Positions 43,441 to 55,494 of a stretch of 64,000 bases of DNA are shown piece after piece; the stretch's first letter is position 1, and each line of letters begins with the position of its first letter. The stretch lies in the NCBI GenBank assembly GCA_936450465.1, contig OW388291.1:32650656-32714655 (forward strand). The letters are read 5' to 3'. The notes under the pieces are model-generated. The model saw only the letters and a list, made by a program, of their open reading frames with translations. It did not search any database and was not told the origin of the DNA. Origin of the DNA: Gibbula magus. Its lineage: Eukaryota; Mollusca; Gastropoda; Trochida; Trochidae. The translations under genes and the position numbers were made by a program.

Positions 43441-44742
43441 TTAGCTCATCAGGCCTGAGAGCCCCGATGGGCTTATGGCATTGGATGGCGTCCGTCCATC
43501 CATCCGTCCGTAAACTTTTCGCTTTTTCATCTTCTTCTCCAGTCCCAATGAACATAGAGAGCTGAATTGTATGTGTAGACTCCTTGACTGAAGGGGATTC
43601 TAAATTGTAGATTTGGTGACCGTGTGACCCCAAATAAGGGCCACAGGGGTCACAACCTAAAAAGCTATTTTCATCTTTTTCTCCAGTCCCAAAAGCTCTA
43701 GAAAGCTGAAATGTTATGTACAGACTCTTTGGCCAATGGGGATTCTAAATTGTAGATTTGGTGACCGTGTGACCCCAAATAAGGGCCACAGGGGTCACAA
43801 CCTAAAAAGCTATTTTCATCTTTTTCTCCAGTCCCAAAAGCTCTAGAAAGCTGAAATGTTATGTACAGACTCTTTGGCCAATGGGGATTCTAAATTGTAG
43901 ATTTGGTGACCTTGTGACCCCAAATATTGATCACAGGGGTCACCGCCTAAAAAACCTGTTTTAATGAGCTGTGAACATAATGAGATTTTATGTGCACTTC
44001 ATATGTCAGCTTAAGAGTAATACTATGTTAAGGACATGTTTGATGTAATCAATGTGAAATTAGAACCATTGAATAGCCTGTGAACTGAATGTTGTGACAA
44101 AATTGAAAAAGGGTTAAGAAATGTTTTATTCTACATTAGATATGTGAACTAAATATGACTGGTGATGAAATAAGATAAGACTATTAGAACTAGCTACATG
44201 AGTTTGTGATACCATATCTTCTTTTCCAGTAAAAGAAAATAAACAAAGATGGTGAAAACAAAATTTAAAATATATAATTCACTGGCTGTGAGTCCAGGGT
44301 CTGCATGTTGTGTAATTGCAGGTGTTAACCTGGGGAGTGACCACTCCCTGGCAGAGATGCAAATAGCAGCTAATACACAGAGGTTTCAGGTTACTACAAA
44401 CATCTCTGCTGTGTTACTGATTTAGTCTTACACTCAGATGCTAATTAAATTATTTAATTATTAATTTATTTATTATTATTGAAAAGGAGCCTTTGAGAAA
44501 CAGGATTTTTATAAACGAATCAGGGCTCTTTTTCATTATGTAATAAATGTTCATAATTCCAGAATAAAAATAAGAAGTAAAACAATAAAATGCAAAGGTC
44601 TACATTATTTATAATGAATGTGGATTAATGTGTAACCAATTTTGAAAGTAACTTTTAAATTTGATGACTTATTATGTGATATCCTTAGCGATAATTAATA
44701 AAATGATTCCTGATGAGCTTCAGAGCCAATGGCTCTTTTTTT
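43441..44742 (+). mobile_element. Helentron-like element, CATCAGG family, single-unit form
   Basis: The head is TTAGCTCATCAGGCCTGAGA, then CCGTCCATCCATCCGTCCGT and three tandem copies of about 140 bp (TCTAAATTGTAGATTTGGTG near 43600, 43745 and 43890). Then comes one diverged copy of the 548-bp-type unit (AATCAATGTGAAATTAGAAC, ATGACTGGTGATGAAATAAG). The tail is CCTGATGAGCT with the hairpin AGAGCC-AAT-GGCTCT and a T-run. It is the 1.3-kb counterpart of the expanded 4.8-kb copy at 11014-15805. Confidence 0.75.
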
Positions 44743-44825
44743 AATAAAGTTATATAAGGGGTAAATTACGATGGTCCCATTTGTATGAGTTCGAATTTAG
44801 TTACTGGGTGTGATGGGGTGCAGGT

Positions 44826-44925
44826 CAAAATGGCCATGTACAAAATGGCCACAGACCCCCTAGTCAAAATGGCCACATGTCCAAGTCAAAATTTCCACAA
44901 GTCCTAGTCAAAATGGCCACACATG
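44826..44925 (+). repeat. Short tandem repeat GTCAAAATGGCCACA
   Basis: About five diverged copies of a 15-25 bp motif (GTCAAAATGGCCATGTAC, CAAAATGGCCACAGACCCCC, AGTCAAAATGGCCACATGTC, AGTCAAAATTTCCACAAGTC, AGTCAAAATGGCCACACATG). Confidence 0.75.
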
Positions 44926-45925
44926 TAAAGTGCCACTCCGTTAAATAGATGTGTAAGTCTGGGCAGTATCAAACTTGAAACCTCCTAGTCTAAAGGTGTG
45001 ATTGTGTCATTTTCATTGCTTTTTATCAATTTTATATTTTTCAATTTTTTCTACCATTTCTGCTTTATTATGTTGTAAGAAAATACCTAATAGTACTAGG
45101 GTTTGAGTCCAATCTAACTTATACTTTAAGCCTTTTATATTGCAGCTTTGATATTTGTCTGGTCAATTGTATTTTGCTTATTGCTTATGTGTATTCATCT
45201 GTTACTTAAATCTGTTTAGTACTTTATTAATGAATTTGGCATTTTCATAAGATATGCATCCTCGGTTACCCAGGGTTTTATATATGCTACGGTTCTCTCC
45301 ACTATATCACCCATTGGAAATTTCATCAGAGAAATCTGTACTCAAATTACCCGCCCTTGGCCGGCGTGAGCTAATCAAACCGCTACGCAGCTTGGACCTG
45401 CGAGCCAATGACAATTCATATATCACTTCATTGCAAAGCACACGAGGTCATTTTGTTAGCCCTCCGAGCGACGAATATCAAACATCATAGAATTTTTATT
45501 TATTTAATTTTTTTTATATTTTTAATTTTTTTTATTAAAATTTGAATAGAATGTCCATAGAAAATTTGTTTGATTGCCAGAATTAAAAATACAGAAAATG
45601 TATAATGAGGTAAAATCAAAATATAGCATAAATTATACACTTTTTATACGTATATTTTTCACACATCAAATATATTATAGCAGGTTTTTGAAAAAAATTA
45701 AAAGGTGTTTTAAAATATGCAGTAATTTAAGAGGAAACTATTGACAATGACATGTTATTCTCACTTTTCTACCCAGAATGTACAGTCAGTATTAGACAGC
45801 GACTCTACGGGTTAATTGTAGAAAATGAATACATGTTATTTACTTATTCTATGTATTTGCTTGAATTAACATAAAAATAAACTTAACATGAAATAACACG
45901 TTGCTTTTGTTGTTATCTTCTCCTC
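44926..45925. other. Left flank of the tandem gene array
   Basis: Strongly A/T-rich. It contains no convincing ORF (a 78-codon frame at 45254-45490 has no recognisable features) and no named repeat. Confidence 0.45.
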
Positions 45926-46032
45926 TTCCAATGATCTAAAATTAAACTCACTGTTCGTTGTTTTAACTTTAACTTTAACTCTATGAGTGAGTTAATTGTT
46001 GTTCTACATCTCTACTCATTAAGCGTTGTAAG

Positions 46033-46566
46033 ATGAAGCGCCAATCCGAGGTTATTTACACCAGTAGCAGTCCCTTCAGCATACGGTTTAAGCGGAAACC
46101 TAACTTTGACTTTACATGCAAACTGCCCCTGGTGGATTATTCATTCAGCGATGATGAGGACAACACTACAGAGCAAGAAGTTGAGAGTTCTTTGAATACT
46201 TTGCGATCTAGTCTTGCACAACTCGGCAGCCCCATGCCTCCTATGAAAAGGCGAAATCATGTGAAACATAATTGCATACAAGATACTTTGAGCAGAGATG
46301 TGGGGAAGCGCCTTTCTCTTAAATTAAAAGAGGAGCAGAAAGCTGAAAGATTAAGAAAACACCAACTTATCTCACAGGTGACGGGAGAGATTCTCTCATC
46401 AATGCACGTGTGTGAAGCAGAAGCTCCAAGGAAGAAACAACGATTGGATTTCACTTTATTTACTAAACGTGTTTCTCTTGGCAGAGGGCACAAAAACAAA
46501 GGCTTAAGTTCCTACAGTAGAAAGAGGAAGACAACATTCTCGGATAAAATATTCGGCCAAAAGTAG
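46033..46566 (+). CDS. Array gene copy 1 (177 aa), edge copy without promoter
   Basis: The product is like the standard 179-residue protein, except that a 6-bp deletion removes Leu-Phe near the C-terminus (FGQK for FGLFQK). Diverged residues include Glu-Ser-Ser for Glu-Thr-Ser at 51-53, Ile for Thr 82 and Arg-Leu for Thr-Leu at 106-107. Upstream, sequence resembling the end of a unit (ACTGTTCGTTGTTTTAACTT) runs almost directly into the 5' UTR second exon (GAGTGAGTTAATTG) at about 45990. The promoter, first exon and intron present in other units are therefore missing. Whether it is expressed is doubtful. Confidence 0.7.
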   Translation: MKRQSEVIYTSSSPFSIRFKRKPNFDFTCKLPLVDYSFSDDEDNTTEQEVESSLNTLRSSLAQLGSPMPPMKRRNHVKHNCIQDTLSRDVGKRLSLKLKEEQKAERLRKHQLISQVTGEILSSMHVCEAEAPRKKQRLDFTLFTKRVSLGRGHKNKGLSSYSRKRKTTFSDKIFGQK

Positions 46567-47534
46567 AGTGTTACCAAATCACTCTTAAGTACTGTGCTAC
46601 TTCAGGGACAAGTTAATTGCAAAATGTTGTTTAAGATTTTGACATTCATTGTTTATATATTTTGTTATACGTTTAATCATGTAATATGTTACTGAAAGTG
46701 CTGAATAAAATAAACTAAAAATGAAATTCACTCTTCGTTTTTTTAACTTATATCTATACAGGATGAATCTGATCTGTCAAGACGTTTGAAATGGTTTGTA
46801 TATGAACAATGTAGGGAGTCTGGTTAACAACAAGTCACATTATTTGGTGACATGGTTTCAAGTGTCACAAAAGTAGCAGACAGTTAGGAGAGGCTATGTG
46901 CAAAATACCACATAGCTTTAATGCTGAGTTCACTGATGACATTTTGTTCAACGTCGGCATAAAATTTGCAATGCAAGATGAGCTGTTGAAGATGTTAAAA
47001 CAGTAGCCGTGCAAGTTGTTAAGAGAGGCACGTTAAGAAAGTGTCAATCAGTCACAGTGAATACACAATCAATTAGTCATGATATATTGTCTTCCTCAAA
47101 AGAAACTCTCTTTTCGTGATTGCATCAATGTTATGAAATAAATACACAAATATTGACGGACGCCGACCATGACCAAAGCAGTGCTTTGCTAATTGACTCT
47201 TGGCTACTTCATCAACAGCTTGTAATCTGCAAGCCTTTTATTTGGTCATTGTTGAATGTTTAGATAACGGAGACGAATGTCTGGGCTGCTTGTGAAAGCA
47301 GACACACTCGATTGGTGACAATCGTATATTTTGTAAATAACACTGTGAACACAAGCGGACGTCATCCCTTTAAAAGCAGCAACACCAGCCAACATTGGCA
47401 TCAAATTCAATCTGATCTATCAATGACTCAGTAAGTGTGTGTTCGCCTGGAATATTGAAAGATTAACTTTATATTTTCCAGTGCCTGAGTGAGTTAATTG
47501 TTGTACTACATCTCTACTCATTGAGCATTGTAAG

Positions 47535-48073
47535 ATAAGCGCCAATCCGAGGTTATTTACACCAGTAGCAGTCCCTTCAGCATACGGTTTAAGCGGAAAC
47601 CTAACTTTGACTTTACATGCAAACTGCCCCTGGTGGATTATTCATTCAGCGATGATGAGGACAACACTACAGAGCAAGAAGTAGAGACTTCTTTGAATAA
47701 TTTGCGATCAAGTCTTGCACAACTCGGCAGCCCCATGCCTCCTATGAAAAGGCGAAATCATGTGAAACATAATTGCACACAAGATACTTTGAGCAGAGAT
47801 GTGGGGAAGCGCCTTTCTCTTAAATTAAAAGATGAGCAGAAAGCTGAAACACTCAGAAAACACCAACTTATCTCACAGGTAGCGGGAGATATTCTCTCAT
47901 CAATGCACGTGTGTGAAGCCGAAGCTCCAAGGAAGAAACAACGATTGGATTTCACTTTATTTACAAAACGTGTTTCTCTTGACAGAGGGCACAAAAACAA
48001 AGGCTTAAGCTCTTACAGTAGAAAGAGGAAAACAACATTCTCGGATAAAATATTCGGCCTTTTTCAAAAGTAG
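47535..48073 (+). pseudogene. Array gene copy 2, start codon lost
   Basis: One G is missing from the start (AAGATAAGCGCC for AAGATGAAGCGCC), removing the ATG. The frame after it is otherwise open to TAG at 48071-48073, with several residue changes (Asn for Thr 56, Asp for Glu 101, Ala for Thr 117, Asp for Gly 150). The next in-frame ATG is at Met68, so a full-length product is unlikely. The promoter block and the 51-bp intron (47431-47481) are retained. Confidence 0.8.
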
Positions 48074-49035
48074 AGTTTTACCAAATAACACTCAACTACT
48101 GTGCTACTTCGTTAATTGCAAAATGTTGTTTAAGATTATGACATTCATTGTTTTATATATTTTGTTGTACATTTAATCATGTATTCTGTTACTGAAAGTG
48201 CTGAATGAAATAAACGAGAAATAAAATTCACTGTTCGTTGTTTTAACTTACATCTATACATGAGGAATCTGATCTGACAAGACGTTTGAAATGGTTTTTA
48301 TATGAACAATATAGGTAGTCTGATTGACAACTGGTCACATTATTTGGTGACATGGTTTCAAGTGTCACAAAAGTAGGAAAGAGTTAAGAGAGGTTTTGTG
48401 CAAAATACCACATAGCTTTAATGCTGAGTTCACTGATGACATTTTGTTCAACGTCGGCATGAAATTTGCAATGCAAGATGAGCTGTTGAAGATGTTAAAA
48501 CAGTAGCCGTGCATGTTGTTAAGAGAGGCACGTTAAGAAAGTGTCAATCAGTCACAGTGAATACACAATCAATTAGTCAGGATATATTGTCTTCCTCAAA
48601 AGAAACTTTTCTTTTCGTGATTGCATCAATGTTATGAAATAAATATACAAATATTGACGGACGCCGACCATGACCAAAGCAGTGCTTTGCTAATTGACTC
48701 TTGGCTACTTCATCAACGGCTTGTAATCTGCAAGCCTTTTATTTGGTCATTTTTGAATGTTTAGATAACGGAGACGAATGTCTGGGCTGCTTGTGAAAGC
48801 AGACACACTCGATTGGTGACAATCGTATATTTTGTAAATAATACTGTGTACACAAGCGGACGTCATCCCTTTAAAAGCAGCAACACCAGCCAACATCGGC
48901 ATCAAATTCAATCTGATCTATCAATGACTCAGTAAGTGTGTGTTCGCCTGGAATATTGAAAGATTAACTTTATATTTTCCAGCGCCTGAGTGAGTTAATT
49001 GTTGTTCTACATCTCTACTCATTGAGCGTTGTAAG

Positions 49036-49575
49036 ATGAAGCGCCAATCCGAGGTTATTTACACCAGTAGCAGTCCCTTCAGCATACGGTTTAAGCGGAA
49101 ACCTAACTTTGACTTTACATGCAAACTGCCCCTGGTGGATTATTCATTCAGCGATGATGAGGACAACACTACAGAGCAAGAAGTTGAGACTTCTTTGAAT
49201 AGTTTGCGATTTAGTCTTGCACAACTCGGCAGCCCCATGCCTCCTATGAAAAGGCGAAATCATGTGAAACATAATTGCACACAAGATACTTTAAGCAGAG
49301 ATGTGGGGAAGCGCATTTCTCTTAATTTAAAAGAGGAGCAGAAAGCTGAAACACTCAGAAAACACCAACTTATCTCACAGGTGACGGGAGATATTCTCTC
49401 ATCAATGCACGTGTGTGAAGCAGAAGCTCCAAGGAAGAAACAGCGATTGGATTTCACTTTATTTACAAAACGTGTTTCTCTTGGCAGAGGGCACAAACAC
49501 AAAGGCTTAAGCTCTTACAGTAGAAAGAGGAAGACAACATTCTCGGATAAAATATTCGGCCTTTTTCAAAAGTAA
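49036..49575 (+). CDS. Array gene copy 3, intact (179 aa)
   Basis: Unrecognised basic protein. Seen in the standard form: an N-terminal MKRQSEVIYTSSSPFSIRFK; an acidic patch at residues 39-51 (SDDEDNTTEQEVE); SP sites at 13-14 and 66-67; basic clusters KRR (72-74), RKKQR (133-137) and RKRK (163-166) that could act as nuclear localisation signals; a Lys/Glu-rich probable helix around 92-112; and a C-terminus TTFSDKIFGLFQK. Two cysteines at most beyond Cys29, no signal peptide, no membrane segment, no zinc-finger spacing. A nuclear protein is inferred; no function can be named. This copy has Ser56, Phe59 and Asn97 variants. Confidence 0.8.
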   Translation: MKRQSEVIYTSSSPFSIRFKRKPNFDFTCKLPLVDYSFSDDEDNTTEQEVETSLNSLRFSLAQLGSPMPPMKRRNHVKHNCTQDTLSRDVGKRISLNLKEEQKAETLRKHQLISQVTGDILSSMHVCEAEAPRKKQRLDFTLFTKRVSLGRGHKHKGLSSYSRKRKTTFSDKIFGLFQK

Positions 49576-50544
49576 AGTTTTACCAAATCACTCTCAACTA
49601 CTGTGCTACTTCAGGGACAAGTTAATTGCAAAATGTTGTTTAAGATTTTGACATTCATTGTTTATATATTTTGTTGTACGTTTAATCATGTATTGTGTTA
49701 CTGAAAGTGCTGAATAAAATAAACTAGAAATGGAATTCACTCTTCGTTGTTTTAACTTATATCTATACAGGATGAATCTGATCTGACAAGACGTTTGAAA
49801 TGGTTTTTATATGAACAATGTAGGGAGTCTGATTAACATCTGGTCACATTATTTGGTGACATGGTTTCAAGTGTCACAAAAGTAGCAAACAGTTAAGAGA
49901 TGCTTTCTGCAAAATACCACATAGCTTTAATGCTGAGTTCACTGATGACATTTTGTTCAACGTCGGCATGAAATTTGCAATGCAAGATGAGCTGTTGAAG
50001 ATGTTAAAACAGTAGCCGTGCATGTTGTTAAGAGAGGCACGTTAAGAAAGTGTCAATCAGTCACAGTGAATACACAATCAATTAGTCAGGATATATTGTC
50101 TTCCTCAAAAGAAACTTTTCTTTTCGTGATTGCATCAATGTTATGAAATAAATATACAAATATTGACGGACGCCGACCATGACCAAAGCAGTGCTTTGCT
50201 AATTGACTCTTGGCTACTTCATCAACGGCTTGTAATCTGCAAGCCTTTTATTTGGTCATTGTTGAATGTTTAGATAACGGAGACGAATGTCTGGGCTGCT
50301 TGTGAAAGCAGACACACTCGATTGGTGACAATCGTATATTTTGTAAATAACACTGTGTACACAAGCGGACGTCATCCCTTTAAAAGCAGCAACACCAGCC
50401 AACATCGGCATCAAATTCAATCTGATCTATCAATGACTCAGTAAGTGTGTGTTCGCCTGGAATATTGAAAGATTAACTTTATATTTTCCAGCGCCTGAGT
50501 GAGTTAATTGTTGTTCTACATCTCTACTCATTGAGCATTGAAAG

Positions 50545-51084
50545 ATGAAGCGCCAATCCGAGGTTATTTACACCAGTAGCAGTCCCTTCAGCATACGGTT
50601 TAAGCGGAAACCTAACTTTGACTTTACATGCAAACTGCCCCTGGTGGATTATTCATTCAGCGATGATGAGGACAACACTACAGAGCAAGAAGTTGAGACT
50701 TCTTTGAATACTTTGCGATCTAGTCTTGCACAACTCGGCAGCCCCATGCCTCCTATGAAAAGGCGAAATCATGTGAAACATAATTGCACACAAGATACTT
50801 TGAGCAGAGATGTGAGGAAGCGCATTTATCTTAAATTAAAAGAGGAGCAGAAAGCTGAAACACTCAGAAAACACCAACTTATCTCACAGGTGACGGGAGA
50901 TATTCTCTCATCAATGCACGTGTGTGAAGCAGAAGCTCCAAGGAAGAAACAGCGATTGGATTTCACTTTATTTACAAAACGTGTTTCTCTTGGCAGAGGG
51001 CACAAAAACAAAGGCTTAAGCTCTTACAGTAGAAAGAGGAAGACAACATTCTCGGATAAAATATTCGGCCTTTTTCAAAAGTAG
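50545..51084 (+). CDS. Array gene copy 4, intact (179 aa)
   Basis: Full length with Arg for Gly91 and Tyr for Ser95. The 5' UTR reads GCATTGAAAGATG, a small variant shared with copy 6. A displaced partial unit follows directly in its 3' UTR. Confidence 0.8.
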   Translation: MKRQSEVIYTSSSPFSIRFKRKPNFDFTCKLPLVDYSFSDDEDNTTEQEVETSLNTLRSSLAQLGSPMPPMKRRNHVKHNCTQDTLSRDVRKRIYLKLKEEQKAETLRKHQLISQVTGDILSSMHVCEAEAPRKKQRLDFTLFTKRVSLGRGHKNKGLSSYSRKRKTTFSDKIFGLFQK

Positions 51085-51188
51085 AGTTTTACCAAATCAC
51101 TCTCAACTACTGTGCTACTTCAGGGACAAGTTAATTGCAAAATGTTGTTTAAGATTTTGACATTCATTGTTTATATATTTTGTTGTAC

Positions 51189-51503
51189 GTTGTGAAACAT
51201 AATTGCACACAAGATACTTTGAGCAGAGATGTGGGGAAGCGTCTTTCTCTTAAATTAAAAGAGGAGCAGAAAGTTGAAACACTCAGAAAACACCAACTTA
51301 TCTCACAGGTGACGGGAGATATTCTCTCATCAATGCACGTGTGTGAAGCAGAAGCTCCCAGGAAGAAACAACGATTTGATTTCACATTATTTACAAAACG
51401 TGTTTCTTTTTGCAGAGGGCACAAACACAAAGGCTTAAGCTCTTACAGTAGAAAGAGGAAGACAACATTCTCGGATAAAATATTCGGCCTTTTTCAAAAG
51501 TAG
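51189..51503 (+). pseudogene. Array gene copy 4b, 5'-truncated duplicate
   Basis: The 3' UTR of copy 4 (TTGTTGTACGT) switches directly to codon 77-78 of another copy (TGTGAAACATAATTGC) and then runs to the normal stop and polyA signal. The insertion adds 423 bp. It lacks residues 1-76 and a promoter. Residue changes include Val for Ala104, Phe for Leu138 and Phe-Cys for Leu-Gly at 149-150. Confidence 0.88.
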
Positions 51504-52476
51504 AGTTTTACCAAATCACTCTCAACTACTGTGCTACTTCAGGGACAAGTTAATTGCAAAATGTTGTTTAAGATTTTGACATTCATTGTTTATATATTTT
51601 GTTGTACGTTTAATCATGTATTGTGTTACTGAAAGTGCTGAATAAAATAAACTAGAAATGGAATTCACTCTTCGTTGTTTTAACTTATATCTATACAGGA
51701 TGAATCTGATCTGACAAGACGTTTGAAATGGTTTTTATATGAACAATGTAGGGAGTCTGATTAACATCTGGTCACATTATTTGGTGACTTGGTTTCAAGT
51801 GTCACAAAAGTAGCAAACAGTTAAGAGATGCTTTCTGCAAAATACCACATAGCTTTAATGCTGAGTTCACTGATGACATTTTGTTCAACGTCGGCATGAA
51901 ATTTGCAATGCAAGATGAGCTGTTGAAGATGTTAAAACAGACAGTAGCCGTGCATGTTGTTAAGAGAGGCACGTTAAGAAAGTGTCAATCAGTCACAGTG
52001 AATACACAATCAATTAGTCAGGATATATTGTCTTCCTCAAAAGAAACTTTTCTTTTCGTGATTGCATCAATGTTATGAAATAAATATACAAATATTGACG
52101 GACGCCGACCATGACCAAAGCAGTGCTTTGCTAATTGACTCTTGGCTACTTCATCAACGGCTTGTAATCTGCAAGCCTTTTATTTGGTCATTGTTGAATG
52201 TTTAGATAACGGAGACGAATGTCTGGGCTGCTTGTGAAAGCAGACACACTCGATTGGTGACAATCGTATATTTTGTAAATAACACTGTGTACACAAGCGG
52301 ACGTCATCCCTTTAAAAGCAGCAACACCAGCCAACATCGGCATCAAATTCAATCTGATCTATCAATGACTCAGTAAGTGTGTGTTCGCCTGGAATATTGA
52401 AAGATTAACTTTATATTTTCCAGCGCCTGAGTGAGTTAATTGTTGTTCTACATCTCTACTCATTGAGCGTTGTAAG

Positions 52477-53016
52477 ATGAAGCGCCAATCCGAGGTTATT
52501 TACACCAGTAGCAGTCCCTTCAGCATACGGTTTAAGCGGAAACCTAACTTTGACTTTACATGCAAACTGCCCCTGGTGGATTATTCATTCAGCGATGATG
52601 AGGACAACACTACAGAGCAAGAAGTTGAGACTTCTTTGAATACTTTGCGATCTAGTCTTGCACAACTCGGCAGCCCCATGCCTCCTATGAAAAGGCGAAA
52701 TCATGTGAAACATAATTGCACACAAGATACTTTGTGCAGAGATGTGGGGAAGCGCATTTCTCTTAAATTAAAAGAGGAGCAGAAAGTTGAAACACTCAGA
52801 AAACACCAACTTATCTCACAGGTGACGGGAGATATTCTCTCATCAATGCACGTGTGTGAAGCAGAAGCTCCAAGGAAGAAACAGCGATTGGATTTCACTT
52901 TATTTACAAAACGTGTTACTCTTGGCAGAGGGCACAAAAACAAAGGCTTAAGCTCTTACAGTAGAAAGAGGAAGACAACATTCTCGGATAAAATATTCGG
53001 CCTTTTTCAAAAGTAG
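52477..53016 (+). CDS. Array gene copy 5, intact (179 aa)
   Basis: Full-length frame. Cys replaces Ser87 (also in copy 6), Val replaces Ala104 (also in copy 4b) and Thr replaces Ser148. The Val104 variant shared with the adjacent truncated copy suggests that the crossover that made copy 4b involved this lineage. Confidence 0.8.
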   Translation: MKRQSEVIYTSSSPFSIRFKRKPNFDFTCKLPLVDYSFSDDEDNTTEQEVETSLNTLRSSLAQLGSPMPPMKRRNHVKHNCTQDTLCRDVGKRISLKLKEEQKVETLRKHQLISQVTGDILSSMHVCEAEAPRKKQRLDFTLFTKRVTLGRGHKNKGLSSYSRKRKTTFSDKIFGLFQK

Positions 53017-53985
53017 AGTTTTACCAAATCACTCTCAACTACTGTGCTACTTCAGGGACAAGTTAATTGCAAAATGTTGTTTAAGATTTTGACATTCATT
53101 GTTTATATATTTTGTTGTACGTTTAATCATGTATTGTGTTACTGAAAGTGCTGAATAAAATAAACTAGAAATGGAATTCACTCTTCGTTGTTTTAACTTA
53201 TATCTATACAGGATGAATCTGATCTGACAAGACGTTTGAAATGGTTTTTATATGAACAATGTAGGGAGTCTGATTAACATCTGGTCATATTATTTGGTGA
53301 CATGGTTTCAAGTGTCACAAAAGTAGCAAACAGTTAAGAGATTCTATTTGCAAAATACCACATAGCTTTAATGCTGAGTTCACTGATGACATTTTGTTCA
53401 ACGTCGGCATGAAATTTGCAATGCAAGATGAGCTGTTGAAGACGTTAAAACAGTAGCCGTGCATGTTGTTAAGAGAGGCACGTTAAGAAAGTGTCAATCA
53501 GTCACAGTGAATACACAATCAATTAGTCAGGATATATTGTCTTCCTCAAAAGAAACTTTTCTTTTCGTGATTGCATCAATGTTATGAAATAAATATACAA
53601 ATATTGACGGACGCCGACCATGACCAAAGCAGTGCTTTGCTAATTGACTCTTGGCTACTTCATCAACGGCTTGTAATCTGCAAGCCTTTTATTTGGTCAT
53701 TGTTGAATGTTTAGATAACGGAGACGAATGTCTTGGCTGCTTGTGAAAGCAGACACACTCGATTGGTGACAATCGTATATTTTGTAAATAACACTGTGTA
53801 CACAAGCGGACGTCATCCCTTTAAAAGCAGCAACACCAGCCAACATCGGCATCAAATTCAATCTGATCTATCAATGACTCAGTAAGTGTGTGTTCGCCTG
53901 GAATATTGAAAGATTAACTTTATATTTTCCAGCGCCTGAGTGAGTTAATTGTTGTTCTACATCTCTACTCATTGAGCATTGAAAG

Positions 53986-54525
53986 ATGAAGCGCCAATCC
54001 GAGGTTATTTACACCAGTAGCAGTCCCTTCAGCATACGGTTTAAGCGGAAACCTAACTTTGACTTTACATGCAAACTGCCCCTAGTGGATTATTCATTCA
54101 GCGATGATGAGGACAACACTACAGAGCAAGAAGTTGAGACTTCTTTGAATACTTTGCGATCTAGTCTTGCACAACTCGGCAGCCCCATGCCTCCTATGAA
54201 AAGGCGAAATCATGTGAAACATAATTGCACACAAGATACTTTGTGCAGAGATGTGAGGAAGCGCATTTCTCTTAAATTAAAAGAGGAGCAGAAAGCTGAA
54301 ACACTCAGAAAACACCAACTTATCTCACAGGTGACGGGAGATATTCTCTCATCAATGCACGTGTGTGAAGCAGAAGCTCCAAGGAAGAAACAGCGATTGG
54401 ATTTCACTTTATTTACAAAACGTGTTTCTCTTGGCAGAGGGCACAAAAACAAAGGCTTAAGCTCTTACAGTAGAAAGAGGAAGACAACATTCTCGGATAA
54501 AATATTCGGCCTTTTTCAAAAGTAG
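53986..54525 (+). CDS. Array gene copy 6, intact (179 aa)
   Basis: Full-length frame combining Cys87 of copy 5 with Arg91 and the AAAGATG leader variant of copy 4, a mosaic typical of conversion between repeats. Confidence 0.8.
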   Translation: MKRQSEVIYTSSSPFSIRFKRKPNFDFTCKLPLVDYSFSDDEDNTTEQEVETSLNTLRSSLAQLGSPMPPMKRRNHVKHNCTQDTLCRDVRKRISLKLKEEQKAETLRKHQLISQVTGDILSSMHVCEAEAPRKKQRLDFTLFTKRVSLGRGHKNKGLSSYSRKRKTTFSDKIFGLFQK

Positions 54526-55494
54526 AGTTTTACCAAATCACTCTCAACTACTGTGCTACTTCAGGGACAAGTTAATTGCAAAATGTTGTTTAAGATTTTG
54601 ACATTCATTGTTTATATATTTTGTTGTACGTTTAATCATGTATTGTGTTACTGAAAGTGCTGAATAAAATAAACTAGAAATGGAATTCACTCTTCGTTGT
54701 TTTAACTTATATCTATACAGGATGAATCTGATCTGACAAGACGTTTGAAATGGTTTTTATATGAACAATGTAGGGAGTCTGATTAACATCTGGTCACATT
54801 ATTTGGTGACATGGTTTCAAGTGTCACAAAGGTAGCAAACAGTTAAGAGATGATTTGTGCAAAATACCACATAGCTTTAATGCTGAGTTCACTGATGACA
54901 TTTTGTTCAACGTCGGCATGAAATTTGCAATGCAAGATGAGCTGTTGAAGATGTTAAAACAGTAGCCGTGCATGTTGTTAAGAGAGGCACGTTAAGAAAG
55001 TGTCAATCAGTCACAGTGAATACACAATCAATTAGTCAGGATATATTGTCTTCCTCAAAAGAAACTTTTCTTTTCGTGATTGCATCAATGTTATGAAATA
55101 AATATACAAATATTGACGGACGCCGACCATGACCAAAGCAGTGCTTTGCTAATTGACTCTTGGCTACTTCATCAACGGCTTGTAATCTGCAAGCCTTTTA
55201 TTTGGTCATTGTTGAATGTTTAGATAACGGAGACGAATGTCTGGGCTGCTTGTGAAAGCAGACACACTCGATAGGTGACAATCGTATATTTTGTAAATAA
55301 CACTGTGTACACAAGCGGACGTCATCCCTTTAAAAGCAGCAACACCAGCCAACATCGGCATCAAATTCAATCTGATCTATCAATGACTCAGTAAGTGTGT
55401 GTTCGCCTGGAATATTGAAAGATTAACTTTATATTTTCCAGCGCCTGAGTGAGTTAATTGTTGTTCTACATCTCTACTCATTGAGCGTTGTAAG

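Noticed and set aside
45254..45490. 78-codon ORF left of the array
   Set aside because: No homology, no splice or promoter support, length expected by chance.
46257..46499. 80-codon minus-strand ORF repeated in every array unit
   Set aside because: It is the exact antisense of the conserved part of the array gene and varies only with it. The sense frame has start, stop, leader and polyA signals.
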